DNA of 64,000 bases from contig NZ_LMFR01000021.1 of the NCBI RefSeq assembly GCF_001426925.1, positions 43,589 through 107,588 of the forward strand, read 5' to 3'. The notes under the pieces were generated by a model. It saw only the letters and a program-made list of their open reading frames with translations. It was not told the origin of the DNA and searched no databases. The stretch is from Microbacterium sp. Root53. Its GTDB lineage: Bacteria > Actinomycetota > Actinomycetes > Actinomycetales > Microbacteriaceae. Below are positions 17,710 through 26,692 of this stretch, piece after piece. The translations under genes and the position numbers were made by a program. Positions within the stretch are counted from its first letter, which is position 1; each line of letters begins with the position of its first letter.

Positions 17710-19830
17710 ATGTTCCACGATCCCTCGCCCGCCGACGTGCCCTCCGATGCGCTCCGGGATGAGGCGCTCGCCGCGCTGCGCCGCCTCGTGGGGCGGGACG
17801 AGGCGGTGTTCCACGAGGGGCAGTACGAGGCGATCGAGGCGCTGGTCGGGCGCCGGCGCCGCGCGCTCGTGGTGCAGCGCACCGGATGGGGCAAGTCCGC
17901 CGTGTACTTCGTGGCCACGCGGCTGCTGCGGGATCGCGGGGCCGGGCCGACCGTGCTCGTGTCGCCCCTGATCGCCCTCATGCGGGATCAGATCGAGGCG
18001 GCCGCGCGGGCAGGCGTGCGCGCGGTCGCGATCAACTCGACGAACGCGCACGAGTGGGCCGAGGTGCTCGCGCGGCTGGACGCCGACGAGGTCGACGTGC
18101 TGCTGGTGTCGCCCGAGCGCCTGAACAACCCGTCGTTCCGCGACGAGCAGCTGCCCGCGCTGGTGCGCCGCATCGGCATGCTCGTGGTCGACGAGGCGCA
18201 CTGCATCAGCGACTGGGGCCACGACTTCCGGCCCGACTACCGCCGGCTCCGCGATCTCATCGCGCAGATGCCCGCGGGCGTGCCCGTGCTGGCGACGACC
18301 GCGACCGCGAACAGCCGCGTCGTCGCGGACGTCGTCGAGCAGCTCGGATCGCAGGACGTGACCACGATCCGCGGTCCGCTGGCGCGGTCGTCGCTGCGCC
18401 TGGGCGTGCTGCGCCTGCCCGACGCCACAGCCCGGCTCGCATGGCTGCTGAGCCACCTCGACGAGCTCCCCGGCTCCGGGATCATCTACACGCTCACGGT
18501 GGCCGCCGCGGTCGACACCGCGCGGCTGCTGCGCGAGCACGGGCACGCGGTGCGGGCCTACACGGGCCAGACCGACGCCGACGAGCGCGCGGAGTCCGAG
18601 GCCATGCTCAAGCGCAACGAGGTCAAGGCGCTCGTGGCGACGAGCGCGCTCGGGATGGGCTTCGACAAGCCCGACCTCGGCTTCGTGCTGCACCTCGGGG
18701 CGCCGTCGTCGCCCGTGGCGTACTACCAGCAGGTCGGCCGCGCGGGCCGCGCGACGGACTCGGCCGACGTCGTGCTGCTGCCGGGCCCCGAGGACCGGGA
18801 CATCTGGCACTACTTCGCGACCGCCTCCATGCCGGATCAGGAGCGCGCCGAGCGCGTGCTCGCCGCGCTCGGCGCGGCGGCCGCTCCGCTGTCGACGCCC
18901 GCGCTGGAGGCGATCGTGGACATCCGGCGCACCCCGCTCGAGCTGCTGCTCAAGGTGCTCGATGTCGACGGCGCGGTCCGGCGGGAGCGCGGCGGGTGGG
19001 TCGCGACCGGGGCGCCGTGGGACTACGACGCCGAGCGGTATCAGCGGATCGCCGCCGCGCGCCGCGCCGAGCAGGACGACATGCTCGCGTACGAGAGCAC
19101 CACCGGGTGCCGCATGGAGTTCCTGCAGTGCCGCCTCGACGACGACACGGCCGTCCCGTGCGGACGGTGCGACAACTGCGCGGGTCCGTGGCTCTCCGCC
19201 CGCATCGAACGCGACGTGACGGCACAGGCCGCCTCCGCGCTCGACCGCGTCGGGGTGCCGATCGAGGTGCGCCGGCAGTGGCCGTCCGGCCTCGACCGCC
19301 TCGGGGTGCCGCTGACCGGGCGGATCGCCCCGGGCGAGCAGGCGCTCGAGGGACGCGCGCTCGCGCGCCTCACCGACCTCGGCTGGGGCGGCGCCCTGCG
19401 GGAGCTGTTCGCGGCCGGCGCCCCCGACCAGGACGTACCGCCCCGGCTCCTCGACGCGTGCGTGCGGGTGCTGGCGGAGTGGGGCTGGGAGCGGCGCCCC
19501 GCGGCGGTCGTCTCCGTGCCGTCGCGCACGCGACCGCGGCTGGTGACGTCGCTCGCGCACGGGCTCGCGCAGATCGGCCGGCTGCCGTACCTCGGCGACC
19601 TGGCCGCCGATCCGGCGGCGCCGGCCGGCCGACCCGACGGCAACAGCGCCTTCCGGGTGGCCGACGTGCACGGGCGGTTCGACGCCTCCGGGCTCGCGCT
19701 GCCCGACGGCCCCGTCCTGCTGGTGGACGACCTGGCCGACAGCCGCTGGACGCTCACCCTGGCGGCGCGCGAGCTGCGCCGCGCCGGAGCGGAGTCGGTG
19801 CTGCCCTTCGCGCTCGCGCTGCGCGCCTGA
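17710..19830 (+). CDS. recQ: RecQ-family DNA helicase with C-terminal phosphoribosyltransferase-like domain
   Basis: 706 residues. Walker A TGWGKS (~58-63), DEAH box (~161-164) with the RecQ motif CISDWGHDFRPDY, and helicase motif VI QQVGRAGRA. Four cysteines follow in GCRMEFLQCRLDDDTAVPC and CDNC, the RecQ zinc-binding subdomain. The last ~40 residues carry VLLVDDLADSRWTL, a PRPP-binding-loop-like motif of ComF/type I phosphoribosyltransferases. The HRDC domain typical of E. coli RecQ is not apparent. It should unwind DNA 3'-5' in repair or recombination; the PRTase-like domain's role is unknown. This fusion is found in other actinobacteria. Confidence 0.88.
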   Translation: MFHDPSPADVPSDALRDEALAALRRLVGRDEAVFHEGQYEAIEALVGRRRRALVVQRTGWGKSAVYFVATRLLRDRGAGPTVLVSPLIALMRDQIEAAARAGVRAVAINSTNAHEWAEVLARLDADEVDVLLVSPERLNNPSFRDEQLPALVRRIGMLVVDEAHCISDWGHDFRPDYRRLRDLIAQMPAGVPVLATTATANSRVVADVVEQLGSQDVTTIRGPLARSSLRLGVLRLPDATARLAWLLSHLDELPGSGIIYTLTVAAAVDTARLLREHGHAVRAYTGQTDADERAESEAMLKRNEVKALVATSALGMGFDKPDLGFVLHLGAPSSPVAYYQQVGRAGRATDSADVVLLPGPEDRDIWHYFATASMPDQERAERVLAALGAAAAPLSTPALEAIVDIRRTPLELLLKVLDVDGAVRRERGGWVATGAPWDYDAERYQRIAAARRAEQDDMLAYESTTGCRMEFLQCRLDDDTAVPCGRCDNCAGPWLSARIERDVTAQAASALDRVGVPIEVRRQWPSGLDRLGVPLTGRIAPGEQALEGRALARLTDLGWGGALRELFAAGAPDQDVPPRLLDACVRVLAEWGWERRPAAVVSVPSRTRPRLVTSLAHGLAQIGRLPYLGDLAADPAAPAGRPDGNSAFRVADVHGRFDASGLALPDGPVLLVDDLADSRWTLTLAARELRRAGAESVLPFALALRA

Positions 19831-19877
19831 GAGGCTCCCGGGCCGGCGGGCCGTGACCGGCACGTACGCTCGAATGC

Positions 19878-21284
19878 ATGACCGTGACGGCATATAGACG
19901 CGTGAACGCCCGTGTGACCGGCATCGCCCTCGCGGCGGCGCTCGGCGGATTCCTCTTCGGCTTCGACACGGCCGTGATCAACGGCGCGGTCGACGCGCTG
20001 GCCGGGGAGTTCGCCCTGGACGCCGCCCTCAAGGGCTTCGCGGTGTCGAGCGCGCTGCTCGGATGCGCGGTCGGCGCGTGGTTCGCCGGGTCGATGGCCA
20101 ACCGCTGGGGTCGCGTGCCCGTCATGCTCGCCGCCGCGGTCCTGTTCCTGGTCTCGGCGGTCGGGTCCGGCCTCGCGACCGGCGTGGCCGACCTCATCCT
20201 GTGGCGGGTGATCGGCGGCCTCGGCGTGGGAGCCGCCTCCGTGATCGCGCCGGCATACATCGCCGAGGTGTCACCGGCGCACATCCGGGGCCGGCTTGGA
20301 TCGCTGCAGCAGCTCGCGATCGTGAGCGGCATCTTCGTGGCGCTGCTGTCCAACGCCGTGCTCGCCGCCGTGTCGGGCGGCGCGGCCGAGGTGCTCTGGA
20401 TGGGCCTGCCCGCGTGGCGCTGGATGTTCATGGTCGAGGCGGTGCCGGCCGTGGTCTACGGCCTCATGTCGCTGCGCCTGCCGGAGTCGCCCCGGTATCT
20501 CGTGCTCCGCGGCGACAACGACCGCGCGTCGCAGGTCCTGCTGGACTTCACGGGCGAGCCGGACGTCAACCTCAAGATCCAGCAGATCCGCGCTTCGCTG
20601 GACACGGAGCGGCGCGAGTCGCTGCGCGACCTCGTGGGCCCCGTGCTCGGGCTCAAGCCGATCGTGTGGGTGGGCGTCCTGCTGTCGGTCTTCCAGCAGT
20701 TCGTGGGCATCAACGTGATCTTCTACTACTCGACGACGCTGTGGCGCTCGGTCGGGTTCGACGAGTCGAGCGCCCTCGCGACCTCGGTGATCACCTCGGT
20801 CACGAACATCGCGGTCACGATCGTCGCGGTGCTGCTGGTGGACCGCGTGGGGCGCCGTCGTCTGCTGCTGGCGGGGTCCGCGCTGATGGCCGTGTCGCTC
20901 GGGGCGATGGCGGCGGCGTTCTCGTTCGCGCGCCTGGTCACGGTCGACGGCGTCACGACGGCGCAGCTCGACGCGCCGTGGTCGATCATCGCGCTGATCG
21001 CAGCCAACGCGTTCGTGGTCGGCTTCGGCGCGACGTGGGGCCCGATCGTGTGGGTGCTCCTCGGTGAGATGTTCCCGAACCGGCTTCGCGCCAGCGCGCT
21101 TGCCGTGGCCGCGGCCGCCCAGTGGGTCGCGAACTTCGCGATCTCGACGACCTTCCCCGTGCTCAGCGAGATGGGGCTGTCGCTCGCCTACGGGTTCTAC
21201 GCGGTGTGCGCCGCCGCGTCGTACTTCTTCGTGCGCGCCAAGGTGCCCGAGACCAAGGGCATGGAGCTGGAGGACATGCGCTGA
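19878..21284 (+). CDS. sugar porter family MFS transporter
   Basis: 468 residues, 12 predicted helices. Diagnostic sugar-porter motifs are GGFLFGFDTAVING in helix 1, RLPESPRYL before the central loop, QQFVGINVIFYYS in helix 7 and DRVGRRRLL. Family members import hexoses, pentoses or polyols by proton symport, or by facilitated diffusion. It stands 47 bp after recQ, with a hairpin behind it. Confidence 0.9.
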   Translation: MTVTAYRRVNARVTGIALAAALGGFLFGFDTAVINGAVDALAGEFALDAALKGFAVSSALLGCAVGAWFAGSMANRWGRVPVMLAAAVLFLVSAVGSGLATGVADLILWRVIGGLGVGAASVIAPAYIAEVSPAHIRGRLGSLQQLAIVSGIFVALLSNAVLAAVSGGAAEVLWMGLPAWRWMFMVEAVPAVVYGLMSLRLPESPRYLVLRGDNDRASQVLLDFTGEPDVNLKIQQIRASLDTERRESLRDLVGPVLGLKPIVWVGVLLSVFQQFVGINVIFYYSTTLWRSVGFDESSALATSVITSVTNIAVTIVAVLLVDRVGRRRLLLAGSALMAVSLGAMAAAFSFARLVTVDGVTTAQLDAPWSIIALIAANAFVVGFGATWGPIVWVLLGEMFPNRLRASALAVAAAAQWVANFAISTTFPVLSEMGLSLAYGFYAVCAAASYFFVRAKVPETKGMELEDMR

Positions 21285-21294
21285 CCCGGCGCCG

Positions 21295-21320
21295 CCCCCG
21301 CCGACCCGGCCCGGCGGGGG
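21295..21320 (+). terminator. hairpin after the sugar porter gene
   Basis: A 9-bp GC-only stem CCCCCGCCG (21295-21303) / CGGCGGGGG (21312-21320) with an 8-nt loop. There is no T-tract; it is a likely GC-rich terminator separating the transporter from ftsE. Confidence 0.5.
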
Positions 21321-21366
21321 TGTCGCTCGGGGCCGCTCGCGGACCGGCGCTTAGGCTCGGTACGCC

Positions 21367-22464
21367 ATGATCCGGTTCGAACACGTCACCAAGCGATACC
21401 GGGGGACCGCCAGGCCGGCCCTCGACGATGTCGACTTCGAGGTCCAGCGCGGGGAGTTCGTCTTCCTGGTGGGCGCCTCGGGATCCGGCAAATCCTCCTG
21501 CCTGCGGCTCATCCTGCGTGAGGACCTCCCGAGCGAGGGCCGCGTGGTGGTGCTGGGGCGGGACACCAAGACCCTGTCCAACCGGCGCACGCCGTACTTC
21601 CGGCGCCACATCGGCTCGGTGTTCCAGGACTTCCGGCTGCTGCCGTCCAAGACCGTCTTCCAGAACGTGGCGTTCACGCTCCAGGTGATCGGATCGTCGC
21701 GCGCGTTCATCAAGCAGGCGGTGCCGGAGGCTCTCGAGCTGGTCGGCCTCGCCGACAAGGCGAAGCGCTTCCCGCACGAGCTCTCGGGTGGCGAGCAGCA
21801 GCGCGTCGCGATCGCGCGCGCCCTGGTGAACCGCCCGCAGGTCCTGCTCGCCGACGAGCCCACGGGAAACCTCGACCCAGGGACGTCGGTCGACATCATG
21901 ATGCTGCTCGAGCGGATCAATGCGTCGGGCACGACCATCCTGTGCGCCACGCACGAGGCCACCTTCGTCGACCAGATGCAGCGCCGCGTGATCGAGCTGA
22001 AGGACGGCGCCCTGGTCCGCGACGAGCGTCACGGCGGCTACGGCGACCGGTCCGGCATCAAGAAGCTCGAGCCTCAGGTCGAGCGCGGCGCGGCCGCGGT
22101 CGCGGCGCTGACCGCGGTGCTCGAGCTCCAGCGCGAGGTCGCGGGCGACCCGACGGGCGCCGTCCCGGTCGCGCCGGCGGAGCCCGAGGCGCCCATGACC
22201 GATGCCGTCGCCGAGGCGCGCGAGGAGATGTTCGCCGACCTGCTCACGGAGGAGCCGCCCGCGGACGAGGCCCCGGCCGCGCCGCCGGTCGCCGCACCCG
22301 CCGAGGCGGCAGAGGAGCCGGCCGAGACGCCGCAGGAGCCGGAGGCGCCGGCGCCGCGCACGGGCATCGTCCCGATCCCGGACATCGACGTGGAGGAGCT
22401 CGGCATGGCCGACCGCCTCGGCCTGCGGCCGAGCGACGACGACGAGGTGGGACCGACGACATGA
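21367..22464 (+). CDS. ftsE: cell division ATP-binding protein FtsE, with long C-terminal extension
   Basis: 365 residues. Residues 1-~225 are a complete ABC ATPase: Walker [10 protein letters not shown] (~36-44), signature LSGGEQQ, Walker [12 protein letters not shown]. FtsE pairs with FtsX at the septum and drives peptidoglycan hydrolase activation. The last ~135 residues are an unusual Ala/Pro/Glu-rich, apparently disordered tail ending [14 protein letters not shown]. Its stop overlaps the ftsX ATG (ATGA). The prfB gene that often precedes ftsE in actinobacteria is not here. Confidence 0.95.
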   Translation: MIRFEHVTKRYRGTARPALDDVDFEVQRGEFVFLVGASGSGKSSCLRLILREDLPSEGRVVVLGRDTKTLSNRRTPYFRRHIGSVFQDFRLLPSKTVFQNVAFTLQVIGSSRAFIKQAVPEALELVGLADKAKRFPHELSGGEQQRVAIARALVNRPQVLLADEPTGNLDPGTSVDIMMLLERINASGTTILCATHEATFVDQMQRRVIELKDGALVRDERHGGYGDRSGIKKLEPQVERGAAAVAALTAVLELQREVAGDPTGAVPVAPAEPEAPMTDAVAEAREEMFADLLTEEPPADEAPAAPPVAAPAEAAEEPAETPQEPEAPAPRTGIVPIPDIDVEELGMADRLGLRPSDDDEVGPTT

Positions 22465-23372
22465 GGCTGGGACTGATCCTCTCCGAGGTGCTCACCGGCC
22501 TGCGGCGCAACGCGTCGATGGTCGTGTCGGTCGTCCTCGTGACCTTCGTGTCGCTCACGTTCGTGGGCGCGGCGATCCTGATGCAGGCGCAGATCGGCAC
22601 GATGCGCGACTACTTCCAGGATCGGGCGCAGGTCGACGTGTACATGTGCTCGGCGATCTCGACCACCGAGACCTGCACCGGCGGCGTCGCGAGCGAGGAG
22701 CAGATCGCGGCCGTCCAGGCCGAGCTGGAGGGACAGACGCTGTCGCCGCTCATCCAGGAGTTCACGTACCAGAACCCCGAGGAGGCGTACCAGTCCCTGC
22801 TCGAGAACCTGGGCGAGGACTACGCCAACCTGCTGACGCCCGAGCAGACCAGCGCCGTGTTCCACATCAACCTGCTGGATCCGACGCGCTCCGATGTCAT
22901 CGTCGAGGCGTTCACGGGCGTGGAGGGCGTCGAGCAGATCTCGGATCAGCTCGAGTACCTCGAGCCGCTCTTCGCCGCCCTCACCATCGCCACCTACATC
23001 GCGGTCGGCATCGCGGCCCTGATGCTGATCTCGGCCGTGCTGCTGATCGCCACGACAATCCGTCTGTCGGCCTACGCCCGCCGCCGCGAGGTGGGCATCA
23101 TGCGCCTCGTCGGGGCCTCCAACCGGTTCATCCAGACGCCGTTCGTGCTCGAGGGCGTCGTCGCCGCGCTGATCGGCTCGCTGCTCGCGAGCGGCGCCGT
23201 GCTGGCGGGAGTGAAGTTCGGCGTCGAGGGATACCTGACCTCGCGCATGGGCACGATCCCGTGGGTCGGCATGGGCGACGCGATGCTGGTGGTGCCGGTG
23301 GTCATCCTGATCGGCGTGGTGCTGGCCGCCCTCTCGGCGGGCTTCGCGATCCGCCGCTGGCTGCGCGCCTAG
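22461..23372 (+). CDS. ftsX: cell division protein FtsX
   Basis: 303 residues: an N-terminal helix (~20-40), an extracellular domain of ~130 residues with a Cys pair ([11 protein letters not shown]) and three C-terminal helices around [14 protein letters not shown], the FtsX/MacB-fold signature. It forms the membrane part of the FtsEX complex. The TAG stop shares the tetranucleotide CTAG with the TAG stop of the convergent phzF-like gene. Confidence 0.95.
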   Translation: MRLGLILSEVLTGLRRNASMVVSVVLVTFVSLTFVGAAILMQAQIGTMRDYFQDRAQVDVYMCSAISTTETCTGGVASEEQIAAVQAELEGQTLSPLIQEFTYQNPEEAYQSLLENLGEDYANLLTPEQTSAVFHINLLDPTRSDVIVEAFTGVEGVEQISDQLEYLEPLFAALTIATYIAVGIAALMLISAVLLIATTIRLSAYARRREVGIMRLVGASNRFIQTPFVLEGVVAALIGSLLASGAVLAGVKFGVEGYLTSRMGTIPWVGMGDAMLVVPVVILIGVVLAALSAGFAIRRWLRA

Positions 23373-24247
23373 GAGCCGACGGAGATCGGCGCGGCCGATC
23401 CTCGGACGGTGATCCCGCCCGAAGTCGGGATGTCGACCGTCAGCACACTCGGCCGTCCGACGTGGGCGCCCTGGTCGATCGTGACTGTGGCGGGCGGCTC
23501 CACGCCGCCGGTCGCGCGCAGGTAGGCGCCGGTCGAGGCCGCCGCGGATCCGGTGGCTGGGTCCTCCCGGATGTCGCCGACCGGGAAGAGGTTCCGCGCG
23601 GTCAGGCGCTCCGCGCTCTGGCGCCACAGCACGGTGACGGTCCCGGCCCAGCCCTCGCGGTCCATGAGACTCCGGACCGCCGCAGGATCGAACCGGAACC
23701 CGTCGAATCGGGCGCGGTCGGCGAGCACGAGGACCGGATGCCGGTTGCCCGCGAACGCGACGCGCGGCGGCAGCGCCGGGTCGAGGTCGCGGGTCTCGAG
23801 CCCCAGCAGACCGAGCAGCTCGGCGAGCACATCCGGCTCGAGCGGCTCGACCGTCGGCTCGACGCTCGTGAAGGCCGCTTCGACAGCGCCGGCGGTCGCG
23901 CTCGTCGCGATCTCCACCGGCCCGACCGGCGTGTCGAACAGCAGCGGCCCTTCGCCCCACCGGCCCGCGAGTGACACCGCGGTCGCGATCGTCGCATGGC
24001 CGCAGAACGGCACCTCGGCGCCGGGGGAGAAGTACCGGATCCGCGCGCGGCGCCCCGCGGCGTCGGCGTGCGTCACGAACGCGGTCTCGGAGTATCCCAC
24101 CTCCGCCGCGATGCGCAGCATCCCGGCGTCGTCCAGGCCCGCCGCGTCCAGCACGACGCCCGCCGGGTTGCCGCCGCCCTCGACCGCCGCGAACGCGGCC
24201 CAGCGCTGGACATCGACATCCGCGTCGTGGTGCTCGAAGCCGGTCAC
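23369..24247 (-). CDS. PhzF family phenazine biosynthesis-like isomerase/epimerase
   Basis: 292 residues with the PhzF fold markers GNPAGVVLDA, VGYSETAFVT (catalytic Glu), CGHATIATA and DPATGSAAASTGAYL. The start is GTG 24247. Family members isomerise or epimerise small metabolites; no phenazine genes are nearby, so the substrate is unknown. It is convergent with ftsX, sharing CTAG at the two stops. Confidence 0.88.
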   Translation of the reverse strand: MTGFEHHDADVDVQRWAAFAAVEGGGNPAGVVLDAAGLDDAGMLRIAAEVGYSETAFVTHADAAGRRARIRYFSPGAEVPFCGHATIATAVSLAGRWGEGPLLFDTPVGPVEIATSATAGAVEAAFTSVEPTVEPLEPDVLAELLGLLGLETRDLDPALPPRVAFAGNRHPVLVLADRARFDGFRFDPAAVRSLMDREGWAGTVTVLWRQSAERLTARNLFPVGDIREDPATGSAAASTGAYLRATGGVEPPATVTIDQGAHVGRPSVLTVDIPTSGGITVRGSAAPISVGS

Positions 24248-24340
24248 GCCCCGAGCCTACGACGCCCCGGTCCAGGCGGGGGATAGGATGTAAGGCTGTG
24301 CCCGGATCGGCCGGGCAGGCGGCACCGGGGAGGTGAGCAC

Positions 24341-24817
24341 ATGGCGAAGGAACAGGGCGAGAAGATCGTCGCGACCAACCGTCGCGCGCGCCACGAGTAC
24401 ACGATCGAGAAGACGTACGAGGCGGGACTCGTGCTCACCGGCACCGAGGTGAAGTCGCTCCGCCAGGGGCGCGCGAACCTCAGCGACGGCTACGCATACA
24501 TCAACGGCGGCGAGGCCTTCCTCGATGCGGTGCACATCCCCGAGTACTCGCAAGGCAGCTGGACGAACCACTCGTCCAAGCGCATCCGCAAGCTGCTGCT
24601 GAACAAGGACGAGATCATCAAGCTCAGCCACGCCGTGTCGGCGGGCGGGTACACGCTTGTGCCCTTGAAGCTCTACTTCCTGAACGGCCGCGCGAAGGTC
24701 GAGATCGGCGTCGCGAAGGGCAAGAAGGAGTACGACAAGCGCCAGACGCTGCGCGAGCGCCAGGACAAGCGCGAGGCGGAGCGCGCGATGCGCACCCGCA
24801 ACCGCATGGGCGAGTAG
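24341..24817 (+). CDS. smpB: SsrA-binding protein SmpB
   Basis: 158 residues, standard length. Typical features are IVATNRRARHEYTIEKTYEAG, LTGTEVKSLRQGRANLSDGYA, and the basic C-terminal tail with KKEYDKRQTLRERQDKREAER that enters the ribosomal A site. SmpB carries tmRNA to stalled ribosomes. A GGGGAGG ribosome site lies before the ATG. tmRNA itself was not found beside it. Confidence 0.97.
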   Translation: MAKEQGEKIVATNRRARHEYTIEKTYEAGLVLTGTEVKSLRQGRANLSDGYAYINGGEAFLDAVHIPEYSQGSWTNHSSKRIRKLLLNKDEIIKLSHAVSAGGYTLVPLKLYFLNGRAKVEIGVAKGKKEYDKRQTLRERQDKREAERAMRTRNRMGE

Positions 24818-24820
24818 CGG

Positions 24821-24829
24821 TTATCCACA
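24821..24829 (+). promoter_or_regulatory. isolated DnaA box
   Basis: TTATCCACA is a perfect match to the strong DnaA-box consensus TTATNCACA, placed between smpB and a weak hairpin GGGCGCG-CCCGT-CGCGCCC (24830-24848). A single box without clustering or AT-rich DNA is not an origin. Confidence 0.4.
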
Positions 24830-24883
24830 GGGCGCGCCCGTCGCGCCCGCGCGGTCCCTAGCCTCGTCTCAAGGAGGGACCGG

Positions 24884-25363
24884 ATGGCCGCAGCCGATGC
24901 GTCGCAGGCGCTGACCGCCTCCGCGCACGTCGCGTTCCTGGCCGTGAGCCTGATGCTCATCCGGATCGACGTGTTCGAGCATCGGCTGCCGGATGTCATC
25001 GTGCTTCCCACGACCGCGGGACTGGCCGCGCTGCTGGCGCTCGCTGCAGCGCTCGACGGCGACCTCGCGCCCGCGGGGCGCGCGGCGGCGGGCGGCCTGG
25101 TGCTGCTCGGGCTGTACGTCGCGCTGCGGGCCGCGGCGCCGGGCGGGCTCGGCGGCGGCGACGTCAAGCTCGCCGCGGCCGTGGGCGTGTTCCTCGGCTG
25201 GCACGGCTGGCTGCCGCTCGCGGTCGGCGCAGCGGCGGGATTCGTGCTCGGCGCGGTCGCCGCGCTGGCCCTCCTCGCCACCGGGCGCGCGAGCCGCGAC
25301 ACGCACATCGCGTTCGGGCCGTGGATGCTGATCGGGGCATGGACCGGCCCGCTGGTCGCCTGA
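24884..25363 (+). CDS. A24 family prepilin peptidase-like protein
   Basis: 159 residues, highly hydrophobic. Two catalytic Asp regions of type IV prepilin/preflagellin peptidases are seen: IDVFEHRLPD near residue 26-35 and LGGGDVKLAAAVG (GxGD motif) near 89-101. The large N-terminal domain of bifunctional PilD is missing, as in TadV/CpaA-type enzymes. No pilin or tad genes are nearby, so its substrate must be encoded elsewhere. AAGGAGGG precedes the ATG. Confidence 0.85.
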   Translation: MAAADASQALTASAHVAFLAVSLMLIRIDVFEHRLPDVIVLPTTAGLAALLALAAALDGDLAPAGRAAAGGLVLLGLYVALRAAAPGGLGGGDVKLAAAVGVFLGWHGWLPLAVGAAAGFVLGAVAALALLATGRASRDTHIAFGPWMLIGAWTGPLVA

Positions 25364-25417
25364 CGCGGCGGTGTCAACCGCCTGCGGGGCGCCCGGGGCG
25401 TCGGTAGGGTCGACGGC

Positions 25418-26452
25418 ATGGCGGGGATCATGGAACGGCTGAAGCTGCTGATCGCATGGGCGCTCGCCCGCAAGCCGGTCCGGGCGTTCCTGCTCTATTC
25501 CGAGGGGAAGGGCGCGCTGCTCGCGTCGGCGGTCACATACCGCGCGCTGTTCTCGATCTTCGCGGGGGTCCTGCTGGGCTTCTCGATCGCGGCCATCTGG
25601 CTCGCGGGTCGCCCCGACCTGTGGCAGGCGCTGATCTCCGCCGTCGACAACGTCATCCCGGGCCTGATCGGCGAGGAGGGGCTGATCGACCCCGACGACC
25701 TTCTCGAGCCCGCGAGCTTCACCCTGACGGGCATCATCGCGCTGGTCGGCCTCCTCGTGGCCGCGATCGGCGCCGTCGGCGCGCTGCGCGAGGCGATCCG
25801 GATGCTGGCCGGGACCAGCCGCAGCGAGGTTCCCGGCGTCATCCTGATGCTGCGGGACCTGCTGTTCGCGGTCGTGTTCGGCGCGCTGCTGGTGGCTGCG
25901 GCACTCACGACGTTCCTCGGCTCCGCTTTCGTGTCGCTCGTGCTCGACTGGCTGGGCCTCGGGCAGTCCGGGCTCGCCGAAGGGATGACCCGCGCGGTCG
26001 CGGCGCTGGTGACGCTCGCGCTGGACACGGTGCTCGTCGCGCTGATGTTCTGGATGCTCTCGGGCGTGCGGGCGTCGCCGCGCGCCGTGTGGAGCGGCGC
26101 CCTGATCGGCGGTGTGGGCCTGCTGGTTCTCCAACAGCTGTCCGGCCTCTTCGTCGGCGGCGCGACGTCCAATCCGCTGCTCGGAGCGTTCGCGTCGCTC
26201 ATCGCGCTGCTGCTGTGGGTCAACCTGTCCGCGCAGGTGCTGCTGATCGCGTCGGCGTACATCCTTGTCGGCGTCGATGAGCAGCGCGACCGCGTGGGGG
26301 AGCGGTTCGCCGCGACCACGTTCGCGCAGCGGCGGGTGCGGCGCGCCGAGCGCTCGGTGCAGGCCGCGGTCGGCGAGCTGGAGGCGGCGCGCGCGGCGGA
26401 GCGCACGGAGCAAGAGCAGGATCTCCGACGTCTGCGGGAGCACCGGGACTAG
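25418..26452 (+). CDS. YihY/BrkB family inner-membrane protein
   Basis: 344 residues with about six hydrophobic helices. ASAVTYRALFSIFAG at the start and LWVNLSAQVLLIASAYI near the end are family signatures. The C-terminal ~60 residues are charged and probably form a cytoplasmic helix. Function is not firmly known; despite old annotations, YihY is not ribonuclease BN. Confidence 0.85.
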   Translation: MAGIMERLKLLIAWALARKPVRAFLLYSEGKGALLASAVTYRALFSIFAGVLLGFSIAAIWLAGRPDLWQALISAVDNVIPGLIGEEGLIDPDDLLEPASFTLTGIIALVGLLVAAIGAVGALREAIRMLAGTSRSEVPGVILMLRDLLFAVVFGALLVAAALTTFLGSAFVSLVLDWLGLGQSGLAEGMTRAVAALVTLALDTVLVALMFWMLSGVRASPRAVWSGALIGGVGLLVLQQLSGLFVGGATSNPLLGAFASLIALLLWVNLSAQVLLIASAYILVGVDEQRDRVGERFAATTFAQRRVRRAERSVQAAVGELEAARAAERTEQEQDLRRLREHRD

Positions 26453-26461
26453 GGTGAGGGC

Positions 26462-26692
26462 ATGGCCATCGCACGACTGCACGGCGGACCCCTCGACGGT
26501 CAGGTCCTGCCCCTCGAATCGCCCGAGCTCAACCAGCTGATCCTGCCGTACTCGGAGGGGCAGGTGGTCTACAAGCGCGCCGGCGAGCCGGCGCACACGG
26601 GAAACGGCGACGGCCCCACCGAGATCCCGTTCCGCTTCGGCGAGGAGGAGCAGGAGATCACCCCCGGCGACGACCACCACCCGGGCGCGTGA
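26462..26692 (+). CDS. small conserved hypothetical protein
   Basis: 76 residues, MAIARLHGGPLDGQVLPLE at the start and an acidic His-containing tail. The LHGGPLDG start occurs in small actinobacterial proteins and some phage-like proteins without known function. It lies 9 bp after the yihY-like gene, and its TGA overlaps the GTG of the CYTH gene (GTGA), so it is translated as part of this operon. Confidence 0.7.
   Translation: MAIARLHGGPLDGQVLPLESPELNQLILPYSEGQVVYKRAGEPAHTGNGDGPTEIPFRFGEEEQEITPGDDHHPGA

Noticed and set aside
24821..24829. Replication origin
   Set aside because: A single DnaA box without a cluster, an AT-rich unwinding region or dnaA/dnaN neighbours.
24818..24883. tmRNA (ssrA) beside smpB
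   Set aside because: The gap is only 66 bp, with no tRNA-like ends or tag-peptide frame.
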